Shown here: in pieces, positions 1 through 6,413 of the stretch
How the letters are laid out: each line of letters begins with the position of its first letter
Position numbering within the stretch: the stretch's first letter is position 1
Assembly (NCBI GenBank): GCA_002316595.1
Contig: DCDV01000028.1
Span: 18,666 to 25,463, forward strand
Origin: Mageeibacillus sp. UBA1046
GTDB taxonomy: Bacteria; Bacillota; Clostridia; Saccharofermentanales; DTU023
Reading direction: 5' to 3'
Length of the DNA: 6,798 nt
Program-made: the position numbers and the translations under genes
The notes under the pieces: model-generated
The model's database searches: none
What the model saw: the letters and a program-made list of their open reading frames with translations, nothing else
Told to the model about the DNA's origin: nothing

Positions 1-423
1 GGATATGGTGATACGGCGGCTATTCTCACCTTGCCGTTCCAGCTGAATCCAGATCGTCTCCGGCGGCAGAGCCTCTTTAATCCTCTCTGCCCATTCTACA
101 GCTGTAATTCCTCCCTCGGCAAGATACTCGTCAAAGCCAAGCTCATACCATTCCTCTGCGCCGCTGAGACGATATGCGTCAAAATGATAAAGAGCTATCC
201 CCTGCTCACCTGCTTCGTGGTCGCGCAACAAAGTGAAAGTCGGGCTGGCCACTTGACCCTTGACTCCGAGCGTCTTGGCTAATCCTGTAACGAAGGCGGT
301 TTTGCCCGCGCCCAGATCACCGTCTAAAGCTAATACATCTCCAGGCAAAAGCTGCCTGGCCAGATTGCCTGCCCAGAGTTCGGTTTCTGCCGCTGATTCG
401 CTTATGACGGTATGCGTGCGCAT
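1..423 (-). CDS. tsaE: tRNA threonylcarbamoyladenosine biosynthesis ATPase TsaE (3' end cut by window edge)
   Basis: TsaE is the small P-loop ATPase that works with TsaB and TsaD to place the threonylcarbamoyl group on A37 of ANN-decoding tRNAs. The 141 visible codons contain the family's marks: Walker A GDLGAGKT (residues 35-42), SPTF (60-63), HFDAYRL (80-86), GFDEYL (96-101) and VEWAER (109-114). The N terminus has the usual family length before the P-loop, which supports the ATG at 421-423. No stop occurs before base 1, so only a short C-terminal part is missing; tsaB is a common next gene but lies outside. There is no convincing Shine-Dalgarno sequence before the ATG. The gene begins only about 20 nt after the T-tract of the terminator that follows rpsI, so its transcription must come from read-through or a promoter I cannot see. 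The family assignment is firm. Confidence 0.95.
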   Translation of the reverse strand, partial: MRTHTVISESAAETELWAGNLARQLLPGDVLALDGDLGAGKTAFVTGLAKTLGVKGQVASPTFTLLRDHEAGEQGIALYHFDAYRLSGAEEWYELGFDEYLAEGGITAVEWAERIKEALPPETIWIQLERQGENSRRITIS

Positions 424-443
424 ATTATTATTACCCGGCGATG

Positions 444-498
444 AAAAAAGCAGGCAGCTTGAGCTTTTGCTGCGCAAAAAGGACTCTTACTGCCTGCT
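444..498 (-). terminator. Nested-hairpin intrinsic terminator after rpsI
   Basis: Read on the minus strand, the outer stem AGCAGGCAG (498-490) pairs perfectly over 9 bp with CTGCCTGCT (457-449) and is followed directly by six T (449-444). Inside the loop a second perfect hairpin forms, TTTTGC/GCAAAA (479-474 with 470-465) around three bases. The position, about 40 nt after the rpsI stop, fits termination of the rplM-rpsI transcript. The long outer loop makes efficiency uncertain, and tsaE lies immediately downstream in the same direction. Confidence 0.8.
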
Positions 499-536
499 GT
501 GCTATGCATATTGTTTTGTCTTTCCTGAAGTCAGGA

Positions 537-941
537 TTAACGTTTAGAGAACTGAGAAGCCTTACGAGCCTTCTTGAGACCGTACTTCTTACGTTCCTTG
601 ACGCGTGAGTCACGTGTCAGGAAGCCGGCCTTCTTCAAAGCTGCCTTATACATTTCCGCATCAGCTTCAACCAGGGCTCTGGAGATGCCATGACGAATGG
701 CTCCGGCCTGACCGGCTATGCCGCCCCCTTTTACATTAACTACGATAGAGTAGCGGTCAATTGCATTGACCTCATGCAAGGGCTGGCGCACGATATAACG
801 AAGCGTCTCCAGATCTAAGTAGTCTTCGATATCTTTGCCATTGATGGTGATATCGCCCTTACCGGGATATAGTCTGACCCGGGCAACCGACTGCTTGCGT
901 CTGCCTGTGCCATAGAAAAATTCCTTTTTATTTGCTGCCAT
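537..941 (-). CDS. rpsI: 30S ribosomal protein S9
   Basis: This is a complete S9 of 134 residues, close to the usual 130. It carries the family's N-terminal GTGRRKQSVARVRL block (residues 11-24), the GGGIAGQAGAIRHGISRAL core (about 71-89), and the basic C-terminal tail RDSRVKERKKYGLKKARK ending in SKR. In the ribosome this tail reaches the P-site tRNA anticodon loop. The ATG at 939-941 is preceded by AAAGGAGAT at good spacing (about 8 nt from AGGAG). It lies 20 bp after rplM, the normal bacterial partner, and should be co-transcribed with it from the promoter at 1463-1491. A hairpin terminator follows. No key region is missing. Confidence 0.98.
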   Translation of the reverse strand: MAANKKEFFYGTGRRKQSVARVRLYPGKGDITINGKDIEDYLDLETLRYIVRQPLHEVNAIDRYSIVVNVKGGGIAGQAGAIRHGISRALVEADAEMYKAALKKAGFLTRDSRVKERKKYGLKKARKASQFSKR

Positions 942-961
942 TATTCAATCTCCTTTATGGC

Positions 962-1390
962 TTACAGCTCTATGCTTTCCGGCTGCTGAGCTTCGTGTGG
1001 GTGTTTGGGTCCGGGATAAACCTTGAGCTTACGGTACATCTGCCGGCCTAGTGTGTTCTTAGGCAGCATGCCTCTGACGGCGTGCTCCAGGATTCTCTCG
1101 GGATGTGTGGCCATAACCCTTTTATAGGGTACTTCCTTCAGCCCGCCCGGATAACCGGAATGACGGCGATAGATTTTCTGGTTTTCCTTATCACCTGTCA
1201 CAGCAACCTTCTCGGCATTGACAACAATTACGAAATCGCCGGTATCTACAAATGGGGTGAATTCAGGCTTGTGCTTACCGCGTAAAATTGAGGCAATACC
1301 TGTTGCGAGACGACCCAGGGTTTTCCCTTCGGCGTCGACCAGATACCATTTACGCTCGACTTCGCCTTCCTTGGCAAAATATGTCTTCAT
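962..1390 (-). CDS. rplM: 50S ribosomal protein L13
   Basis: This is a complete L13 of 142 residues, the standard length. Hallmarks are KWYLVDAEGKTLGRLAT near residues 14-30, RGKHKPEFTPFVDTGDFVIVVNAEKV (about 37-62), KIYRRHSGYPGG (72-83), RGMLPKNTLGR (106-116) and a C-terminal KVYPGPKHPHEAQQP. L13 is an early-assembling 23S rRNA-binding protein of the large subunit. The ATG at 1388-1390 has a consensus AAGGAGG (1404-1398) 7 nt upstream. It is the first gene of the rplM-rpsI unit. Its 5' leader of about 65 nt can fold so that this ribosome binding site is either free or paired, described separately. Assignment is certain. Confidence 0.98.
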   Translation of the reverse strand: MKTYFAKEGEVERKWYLVDAEGKTLGRLATGIASILRGKHKPEFTPFVDTGDFVIVVNAEKVAVTGDKENQKIYRRHSGYPGGLKEVPYKRVMATHPERILEHAVRGMLPKNTLGRQMYRKLKVYPGPKHPHEAQQPESIEL

Positions 1391-1456
1391 GGAAGATCCT
1401 CCTTACTATCTGACAGAAGGAGTCTCTAACCCCTTCGGACATGCAAATTGACATGC
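1391..1456 (-). promoter_or_regulatory. rplM 5' leader with two mutually exclusive hairpins, one hiding the ribosome binding site
   Basis: The leader predicted from the promoter is about 65 nt. On the minus strand GAAGGGG (1436-1430) can pair with CTCCTTC (1422-1416) over 7 bp with one G-U, loop TTAGAGA. The same CTCCTT (from 1422) can instead pair over 6 bp with AAGGAG of the rplM ribosome binding site (1404-1399). The two folds exclude each other, so the RNA can switch between an open and a closed start site. Autoregulatory L13 leaders are known in Gram-positive bacteria; whether this is that Rfam family I cannot test here. The pairing is seen, the switching is inferred. Confidence 0.55.
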
Positions 1457-1462
1457 TTTGCC

Positions 1463-1491
1463 ATGTTAGCAGGCAATAAAGCAATTGTCAA
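1463..1491 (-). promoter_or_regulatory. Sigma-A-like promoter of rplM-rpsI
   Basis: On the minus strand a perfect -35 box TTGACA (1491-1486) is separated by exactly 17 nt from the -10 box TAACAT (1468-1463). Transcription would start near 1456, about 65 nt before the rplM ATG. It lies in the gap after the S11 peptidase gene. I found no convincing terminator in that gap (1492-1606), which is AT-rich and otherwise empty. Confidence 0.75.
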
Positions 1492-1606
1492 GCAATTTTA
1501 GAAAATATTTAACTGAAGCTGAGGTTTTTGAGCTTTTAGTGCCAAATGCTCTATTTTTCTCACTTGTGCAGCACGCAATTATTGTTTTTTCCTGGACCTG
1601 TTCTTT

Positions 1607-3295
1607 TCAATCTTCTGACTCGTCCGCTACCTGTTCTTGCGAGTCATCATCCGGTTCGGTCTGCGCCAGACCCTTGGGGGCTGCTGCGGATTTTGCCCGC
1701 TCCTGTCTTTTGGGTGGCTGTTGAGGTACGGGTTTTCCCTTGTCTTCCCTGATGCTGTGACCTCTATTTTTATCTTTCCTGATACTGAGACCTAAGATCA
1801 GCAAGATTACCACCAGAACTAACATCAAAACTCCCAGAGTGATTAAGCCCATATTGGTAAGATCACCGGAGAAAATGCCCGTATTCTTCTGATTGCCGTT
1901 TTGTTCTACTGTCGCAGCGCCGGTTTCAGCCGGCAAGGTCTGCACAGATTCTGTGGCCTGAGATTCCTCTGCAGTCTCTTCCGTAATCTCTGTTTCATCC
2001 ACAGTCTGCTCCGGGTTTTCCTGAGCAGGCGTCACAGGGCCGGCGATATAGCCTTGTCCGGAAGTTCCGTAGTCTTTTCTAATCGGTTCAACGCCTAGTC
2101 TTGCCGCTCCCTCTTCCAGTAAAGCGCGCATAAAAATGTCTATGGTGAGATTGGCTCCCTCTACCGCCAGCTCAGTATTAAGCAGGGTAGCAATAATCTG
2201 CCTGTCATCGTGAGTTGTTCCTGCGCCGACCAGACATTTTCCGGCCAGAGACGTGGTGCCCGTTTTGACTCCGTCATAGCTTTGGAAATATTGGGAGCCG
2301 TACAGTTCAGGTGAAGATAAGACCAGACTGTTGGTATTGCGCAATATTTTCCAGCCGGCGACCGGATGCTTATTGGTGGCAGGCATACGATAAAACGCCG
2401 TGCTTACAAGGCTTCTGAAGAGTGGTTCTTTCATCCCTTCATTAGCCAGCAGCGCCAGATCATAGGCGGTGGAAAAATGATTTTCCTCTGTAAAACCGCT
2501 GGGGTTTTTGATCGAAGTGTCGTTAGCCCCCAGACTGTGTGCATATTTCGTCGCCTCAGCGCAGAAAGCTGCACGGCGCTCGAGGGGATCGCTGACTCTT
2601 GCCTGCGAATAATTCTCAGCCAGAACATTGGCGCAATCATTGCCGGAATGCACCATTAAACCGTAGAGGCACTCTTCGGTAGTCAATTTCTCTCCGGTTT
2701 TAAGACCTACCCGGGAAGCGGATGAAGACGGCAGGACTGTTGCCTCTTTAGATACTGTAACGATACGCTCAGGATCAAAATCCGGATGATTAATAACTGT
2801 CAGTGCTGTCAAAATTTTAGTCGTACTGGCCATCGGCATGCGAGCTCTGGCATTGTGTTCAGCTAAAATCTCCATGTTCGAGCCATCTACAACTACATAG
2901 GCTCTGGCCTTTACCTGCTCAATCTCCGGCCATCTTGTCTTAAATGAATTAGCCTCTTCCGGAGTTTGTGTTTCTGTTGTTGCAGAGGCAGATTTTTGGG
3001 CAGTGGTTTTTGCAGTGCCTGGCTCAGGGAGGGTAGTATCTGCTGCTGTAGCCGTGACCTTAGATTCTTCAGACTGGGATGGTCCGCTTTTCTCAGAGAG
3101 ACCGGTATCTGCAGTGGCAGACTCTGTCACAGCAGGTGCGGGAGCAGCCAGCACACCAGACGGATAGACCGTCATGCTCAAGCTCATAAAAAGAGCGATC
3201 AGCAAGGCAATCGCCTTCGCCCCGTTCCGATAGCCGCTCTTTTCTGCTCTTTGCTGCCGGCGTGGCCTGCCTGATATATTATTTTGCTCGTTCAA
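1607..3295 (-). CDS. Secreted D-alanyl-D-alanine carboxypeptidase, peptidase family S11 (DacF/PBP5-like), with C-terminal membrane helix
   Basis: S11 enzymes trim the terminal D-Ala from peptidoglycan stem peptides outside the membrane. All three active-site motifs are present: STTK with the nucleophile S157 and K160, SGN at 217-219, and KTG at 344-346. Residues 25-51 form a hydrophobic signal or anchor with a possible signal peptidase site near VLA-AP. About 75 Ser/Thr/Ala-rich residues link it to the catalytic domain (about 120-400). No recognisable PBP5 C-terminal beta domain follows. Instead there is an acidic Glu/Thr-rich linker (about 410-480), a strong membrane helix (482-505) and a basic, then acidic, cytoplasmic tail. 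The start is TTG at 3293-3295, chosen for AGGAGG about 10 nt upstream; no ATG lies near it in frame. The 562 residues exceed the usual 380-450. A consensus-like promoter precedes it. Family is certain, the exact paralogue is not. Confidence 0.93.
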   Translation of the reverse strand: MNEQNNISGRPRRQQRAEKSGYRNGAKAIALLIALFMSLSMTVYPSGVLAAPAPAVTESATADTGLSEKSGPSQSEESKVTATAADTTLPEPGTAKTTAQKSASATTETQTPEEANSFKTRWPEIEQVKARAYVVVDGSNMEILAEHNARARMPMASTTKILTALTVINHPDFDPERIVTVSKEATVLPSSSASRVGLKTGEKLTTEECLYGLMVHSGNDCANVLAENYSQARVSDPLERRAAFCAEATKYAHSLGANDTSIKNPSGFTEENHFSTAYDLALLANEGMKEPLFRSLVSTAFYRMPATNKHPVAGWKILRNTNSLVLSSPELYGSQYFQSYDGVKTGTTSLAGKCLVGAGTTHDDRQIIATLLNTELAVEGANLTIDIFMRALLEEGAARLGVEPIRKDYGTSGQGYIAGPVTPAQENPEQTVDETEITEETAEESQATESVQTLPAETGAATVEQNGNQKNTGIFSGDLTNMGLITLGVLMLVLVVILLILGLSIRKDKNRGHSIREDKGKPVPQQPPKRQERAKSAAAPKGLAQTEPDDDSQEQVADESED

Positions 3296-3358
3296 AGGCG
3301 CTGTCCCTCCTGTGAGGCGAATGTCTTCCTAATTAATGTTTTTAATAAGTTAATGACA

Positions 3359-3387
3359 ATTATAGATATCCATGCGAAAACTGGCAA
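3359..3387 (-). promoter_or_regulatory. Sigma-A-like promoter of the S11 peptidase gene
   Basis: On the minus strand the -35 box TTGCCA (3387-3382; 5 of 6 matches) is followed after exactly 17 nt by a perfect -10 box TATAAT (3364-3359). Transcription would start near 3352, giving a leader of about 56 nt to the TTG start. The -35 box lies in the decayed first unit of the 58-bp array: intact units have TTGCCG at the same place but no -10 box. Confidence 0.75.
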
Positions 3388-3589
3388 CAATACCGGGAAT
3401 AGTTTGAGAACCTCTGTCTCAGACATGACCTTCGAAAACCTGCAATTCCCCTGAGCCATGTTTGAAAACCTCTGTCCCGGACATGCTCTTCGAAAACCGG
3501 CAATTCCCCTGAGCCAAGTTTGAGAACCTCTGTCTCAGACATGACCTTCTAAAACCGGCAATACCCCTGAGCCTGGTTGAGAACCTCCG
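3371..3589 (-). repeat. 58-bp intergenic tandem repeat array (three full units plus partial ends)
   Basis: Three units of exactly 58 bp start at 3402, 3460 and 3518, each beginning GTTTGARAACCTCTGTC on the plus strand and differing at only a few bases. A decayed partial unit precedes them (from about 3371, CATGCGAAAACTGGCAA) and a truncated one follows (3576-3589). Each full unit carries an 11-bp palindrome TGTCYCRGACA, at 3415-3425, 3473-3483 and 3531-3541. Unit 2 has changed on both arms together (TGTCC/GGACA against TGTCT/AGACA), so symmetry is kept. The units are contiguous, without variable spacers, so this is not CRISPR. The 58-bp period shifts the reading frame, which argues against coding. 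It fills the gap between the metQ terminator and the peptidase promoter. Function unknown; the strand given is arbitrary. Confidence 0.85.
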
Positions 3590-3612
3590 TTCCGTCCTTC
3601 CCTTTTCTGAGC

Positions 3613-3646
3613 AAAGATAAACGGCGCAGCCATGTGGCCGCGCCGT
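3613..3646 (-). terminator. Intrinsic terminator of the metNIQ operon
   Basis: On the minus strand a 7-bp stem ACGGCGC/GCGCCGT (3646-3640 with 3627-3621) is extended after one mismatch by 3 more pairs around the loop ACAT. A T-rich tail TTTATCTTT (about 3621-3613) follows. The stem begins 14 nt after the metQ stop codon. On the plus strand the stem is followed by CTTTTG, so it may act weakly both ways. Confidence 0.88.
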
Positions 3647-3660
3647 CTTTTGTTATAGGC

Positions 3661-4500
3661 TTAGTCTATCTTTTTGCCTTCCGCGTCGGTGAAAGCCGGG
3701 ATTACTGAACCGGCGTAAGTCTCTTCGAGGTAATCTTTGACTTTATCAGACTGCAGAGCCTCCAGGAGCTTTTGGAACTTCTCAGCTTTAACTTCATCAG
3801 TGCGTACGGCGATGATGTTGACATAGGGTGAATTGGCGTCTTCAATCGCCAGTGAATCCTTAATCGGATCGATCTCGTGCTGGATGGCGTAATTGCCGTT
3901 AATGACTGCGATAGCCGCATCACCGTAAACAGTGGGGATGGCTGCCGCTTCCATCGCGGTGAACTTGAGATTCAAGGGATTCTCAATAATATCTTTTTCA
4001 GTTGCGGTTATGCCTTCCCCGCCCAGAGTGATCAGGCCTTGCTCCTGCAGGAGCAGAAGGGCGCGGGTGTTATTTGTTGTGTCGTTGGGGATTATGACTT
4101 CATCGCCGTCTTCCAGCTCATCCAGTGATTCTAGAGTGGTTGAGAAGATTGCCAGAGGCTCGATGTGGATGCCGCCCAGTACGGTGAGATCCAGGTCGCG
4201 CTCAGCTATGAATTCGTCCAGATATGGTGTGTGTTGGAAGAAGTTTGCGTCAAGCTCACCTTCTGCCAGATCAAGATTAGGCTGTACATAATCAGAATAT
4301 TCTTTAACCGTAACAGTGATTCCTTCAGCTTTCAAATCGTCGACTACAAGCCTGACAATTTCTGCGTGAGGAGATGGCGATACGCCGATGACAATCTCGT
4401 CATCTCCGGAGGTTTCCTTTTTGCCGCAGGCTGATGCGAAAACAGTAGTAAGAACCAGCAACAGTGCTAATGTCAGGACCAGAATATTTCTCTTTTTCAT
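3661..4500 (-). CDS. metQ: Methionine ABC transporter substrate-binding lipoprotein MetQ (NlpA family)
   Basis: MetQ is the membrane-tethered receptor that captures methionine and hands it to the MetI permease. The 279-residue product has a lipoprotein signal peptide (MKKR, then a hydrophobic run) ending in a lipobox FASAC, with lipidated C25. The NlpA-family blocks follow in order: GVSPSPHAEIV (39-49), YSDYVQPN (68-75), GELDANFFQHTPYLDEF (81-97), IPNDTTNNTRAL (137-148) and NGNYA (201-205). These residues line the ligand pocket in characterised relatives, which bind methionine or, in some members, other substrates; the metN neighbour supports methionine. The ATG is preceded by GAGGAG at 7 nt. 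It is the last gene of metNIQ, 112 bp after metI, and ends at a hairpin terminator. Length and motifs look intact. Confidence 0.95.
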   Translation of the reverse strand: MKKRNILVLTLALLLVLTTVFASACGKKETSGDDEIVIGVSPSPHAEIVRLVVDDLKAEGITVTVKEYSDYVQPNLDLAEGELDANFFQHTPYLDEFIAERDLDLTVLGGIHIEPLAIFSTTLESLDELEDGDEVIIPNDTTNNTRALLLLQEQGLITLGGEGITATEKDIIENPLNLKFTAMEAAAIPTVYGDAAIAVINGNYAIQHEIDPIKDSLAIEDANSPYVNIIAVRTDEVKAEKFQKLLEALQSDKVKDYLEETYAGSVIPAFTDAEGKKID

Positions 4501-4523
4501 AATTTAACTCCTCGATATTTTAA

Positions 4524-4608
4524 TTTTGCGCTTAACGGGCGCAGTCCGTATTTTTTGCGCGTTACGGGCACTATCCGTTGTGTGCGCCCGCAATGGCGCC
4601 GTTCCTTT
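4524..4608 (-). repeat. metI-metQ intercistronic short repeats and GC hairpin
   Basis: Two 27-bp copies (4524-4550 and 4553-4579, period 29) match at about 21 positions; both read TTTTGCGC..ACGGGC..TCCGT on the plus strand. Each contains ACGG-7 nt-CCGT, able to form a small stem. A weaker third copy may cover 4582-4608. Within it, GCGCC/GGCGC (4599-4595 with 4588-4584) forms a 5-bp GC hairpin about 14 nt after the metI stop. No T-tract follows, so it is not a terminator. I infer a possible RNA processing or stability element that sets metQ output apart from metNI. Confidence 0.5.
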
Positions 4609-4612
4609 TTAC

Positions 4613-5251
4613 TTATCTATGGTCAATCGCTCTGCTGAGAGCGTTACCAGCTAATTGAACCGCCTGTACCAGAATCACGATCAAGATCACAGCGACCAGC
4701 AGGGACTGAGGCTGGCGATTGTAATAGCCCCAGCGTATGGCCAGATCTCCCAGACCGCCGCCGCCAATCACGCCCGCCATCGCAGAATAGCCGACGATAT
4801 TGATGATTGTTGTGGTAGCTCCCTGGATCAAGGCCGGCATCGCTTCCGGGATCAGCACTCTGGTGATGAGCTTCGGGATCGATGTGCCCATGGCCAGCGC
4901 CGCTTCAACCACTCCCTGTCCGACTTCATTGATGCTCGTCTCCATGATGCGCGCAACAAAGGGTATGGCCGCCAGAGACAAAGGCACGGTCAAGGCCAGA
5001 GTTCCCGATGAGCGCCCCGTCAGTATCAGGGCCAGCGGCGCAAAGACGATAATCAGGATAATAAAGGGCAGCGAGCGGAACAAATTGATGATGATGTCCA
5101 GCACCCGGTAGAGACCTGCCATGGGCTTAATGCCGTTCGGCTGAGTCAGAACCAGAATAATTCCCAGAGGCAGTCCGATCGCGATGGAGAACAAGCTGGA
5201 CACTCCCACCATCAGCAGGGTTTCATTTAAAGCTTGAATATAATCACCCAT
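4613..5251 (-). CDS. metI: Methionine ABC transporter permease MetI
   Basis: MetI is the membrane subunit of the methionine importer and works as a homodimer with two MetN. The 212 residues form about five hydrophobic helices (for example 10-36, 48-77, 84-103, 143-165 and 182-203). The EAA loop that docks onto the ATPase is clear at 116-140 (EAALAMGTSIPKLITRVLIP). The family's GGGGLGDLA motif is at 163-171. I chose the ATG at 5249-5251 over a GTG nine bases earlier, because GGAGG sits 8 nt before this ATG and would fall right against the GTG. This gives an 8-bp ATGGGTGA overlap with the metN stop, typical of translational coupling. Its length is close to the usual 217-222 residues. Confidence 0.95.
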   Translation of the reverse strand: MGDYIQALNETLLMVGVSSLFSIAIGLPLGIILVLTQPNGIKPMAGLYRVLDIIINLFRSLPFIILIIVFAPLALILTGRSSGTLALTVPLSLAAIPFVARIMETSINEVGQGVVEAALAMGTSIPKLITRVLIPEAMPALIQGATTTIINIVGYSAMAGVIGGGGLGDLAIRWGYYNRQPQSLLVAVILIVILVQAVQLAGNALSRAIDHR

Positions 5252-6353
5252 TATTATCACCTCCCCTTACTTCAGAATCATCTGAAGTGTCTGCGGCGGC
5301 ATCGTTTTCGGCACCGTCCGCCTGCTCTGAAGTATTCGACCCATTGGGAACGATCTTCTTGATATGGACGTTCTTCTCCTGCAGAAAAGCCAGTGCAGCC
5401 GCAACTTTTTTAGGTTCATCCTTGGGGAAGGTTACTGCCAGCCAGCCCACCTGCTCGTCCTGCAAAATGTTGATATCGCCGGCCAAAAGATTAATGTCGA
5501 TCTCAAAGCGGCGGGAAATTTCGGATATCAAAGGCCGGGAAACCTCACCGCCGGCAAAGCCTAATCTATAGACATCGTCTTTGGCGAAGGCGCTTATCTC
5601 GGAGAGCGGCCGCTCTTCGTCAAGGCTTCTGATCAGCGCTACAGTGCGCGGATGCTTAGGCTCCAGGAAGAGTCCCTTAACTGTGTTTTGCTCAATTATC
5701 TCGCCGCCTTCCATAACCGCAACATGGTCGCAAATACGCCTGGCTACTTCCATCTGATGCGTGATCATGACTATGGAGATCTTCAGTTCATCGACAGAAC
5801 GGCGCAAAAGATCCAGGATTAAGATTGAAGTTGCGGGATCCAGAGCAGAAGTGCCCTCATCGGAGAGGATCAGTTTGGGTGATGTGGCCAGGGAGCGAGC
5901 GATCGCAACTCTTTGCTTCTGCCCGCCTGACAGTTCAGAGGGATAGGCATTGATCTTATCGGTAAGCTCGACAAAGCCCAGTAGTTCCTCGACCCGTTTG
6001 GAGATGGCGGCTTTGTCTTTGCTGTGCAGTTCCAGAGGAAAGGCGATATTATCTCTGACCGTCTTCTGCTCAAAGAGGTTGAAATGCTGAAAGATCATGC
6101 CGATCTGCTGTCTCTTTTGGCGCAGTTCCTTGGCGGATAAGAGAGCCAGATCCTCACCTTCAAACAAAATCTGACCGCTGTCCGGTTTCTCCAGCATATT
6201 TATACAGCGGATAAGCGTAGACTTGCCAGCGCCCGATAAACCGATCAGCCCGTAAATCTCGCCCGGCTCTACTGTAAAGGACACATCTTTGACTGCTTCG
6301 ATGGAACCTTCCGGGGTCTTAAAGGTCTTATTTACATTCCTTAATTCCAGCAT
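5244..6353 (-). CDS. metN: Methionine import ATP-binding protein MetN
   Basis: MetN hydrolyses ATP to drive methionine uptake by MetI-MetQ. The ABC domain (1-245) shows Walker A GLSGAGKST (38-46), the Q-loop Q89, signature LSGGQ (141-145), Walker B LILSDE (161-166), D-loop SALD (169-172) and switch H199. A NIL domain follows (about 259-336, from DVYRLGF to HIKKIV). In MetN relatives this domain binds methionine and inhibits transport when the cell is replete. Two small oddities: Gly replaces the usual Ala after the catalytic Glu (DEG, not DEA), and the protein ends in an extra acidic Asp/Ala/Ser-rich tail of about 34 residues (336-369) not part of the NIL domain. The ATG at 6351-6353 has GAGGAG 5 nt upstream. 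It is the first structural gene after the attenuator leader, and its stop overlaps metI. Confidence 0.97.
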   Translation of the reverse strand: MLELRNVNKTFKTPEGSIEAVKDVSFTVEPGEIYGLIGLSGAGKSTLIRCINMLEKPDSGQILFEGEDLALLSAKELRQKRQQIGMIFQHFNLFEQKTVRDNIAFPLELHSKDKAAISKRVEELLGFVELTDKINAYPSELSGGQKQRVAIARSLATSPKLILSDEGTSALDPATSILILDLLRRSVDELKISIVMITHQMEVARRICDHVAVMEGGEIIEQNTVKGLFLEPKHPRTVALIRSLDEERPLSEISAFAKDDVYRLGFAGGEVSRPLISEISRRFEIDINLLAGDINILQDEQVGWLAVTFPKDEPKKVAAALAFLQEKNVHIKKIVPNGSNTSEQADGAENDAAADTSDDSEVRGGDNNG

Positions 6354-6386
6354 CTGTTCTCCTCTTAGTAATAGTATTTAGCCAAC

Positions 6387-6413
6387 AAAAAAGGGAAGCA
6401 CTTCGCTTCCCTC
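6387..6413 (-). terminator. Intrinsic terminator (attenuator) in the metN leader
   Basis: On the minus strand GGGAAGC (6411-6405) pairs perfectly over 7 bp with GCTTCCC (6399-6393) around GAAGT, followed by six T (6392-6387). A flanking A-T pair and two G-U pairs can extend the stem. It stands inside the leader, 34 nt before the metN start and just after a short Met-rich ORF, so it must be conditional for the operon to be expressed. Confidence 0.88.

Noticed and set aside
431..613. 60-codon minus-strand ORF overlapping the end of rpsI
   Set aside because: It is an out-of-frame reading of rpsI and its terminator hairpin, without a start signal.
1527..1560. Hairpin GAGC/GCTC followed by T-rich sequence as a terminator for the S11 peptidase
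   Set aside because: The stem is only 4 bp with a 14-base loop, and the T-rich side faces the plus strand, where no gene ends.
1915..1940. LPXTG-like sortase motif in the S11 peptidase (LPAETG, residues 454-459)
   Set aside because: It has one residue too many for LPXTG, and the membrane helix begins over 20 residues later and is followed by a tail of about 57 residues, unlike a sorting signal.
3360..3542. 60-codon minus-strand ORF across the 58-bp repeats
   Set aside because: The period is not a multiple of 3, so each unit is read in a different frame; there is no ribosome binding site and the translation has no protein-like pattern.
3371..3589. CRISPR array
   Set aside because: Units are contiguous 58-mers with no variable spacers, and no cas gene is nearby.
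3932..5111. Long plus-strand ORFs opposite metQ and metI
   Set aside because: They are shadows of well-supported minus-strand genes, with no ribosome binding sites or recognisable domains.
5252..5260. GTG start for metI nine bases upstream of the ATG
   Set aside because: The ribosome binding site would abut the GTG, while its spacing to the ATG at 5249-5251 is ideal.
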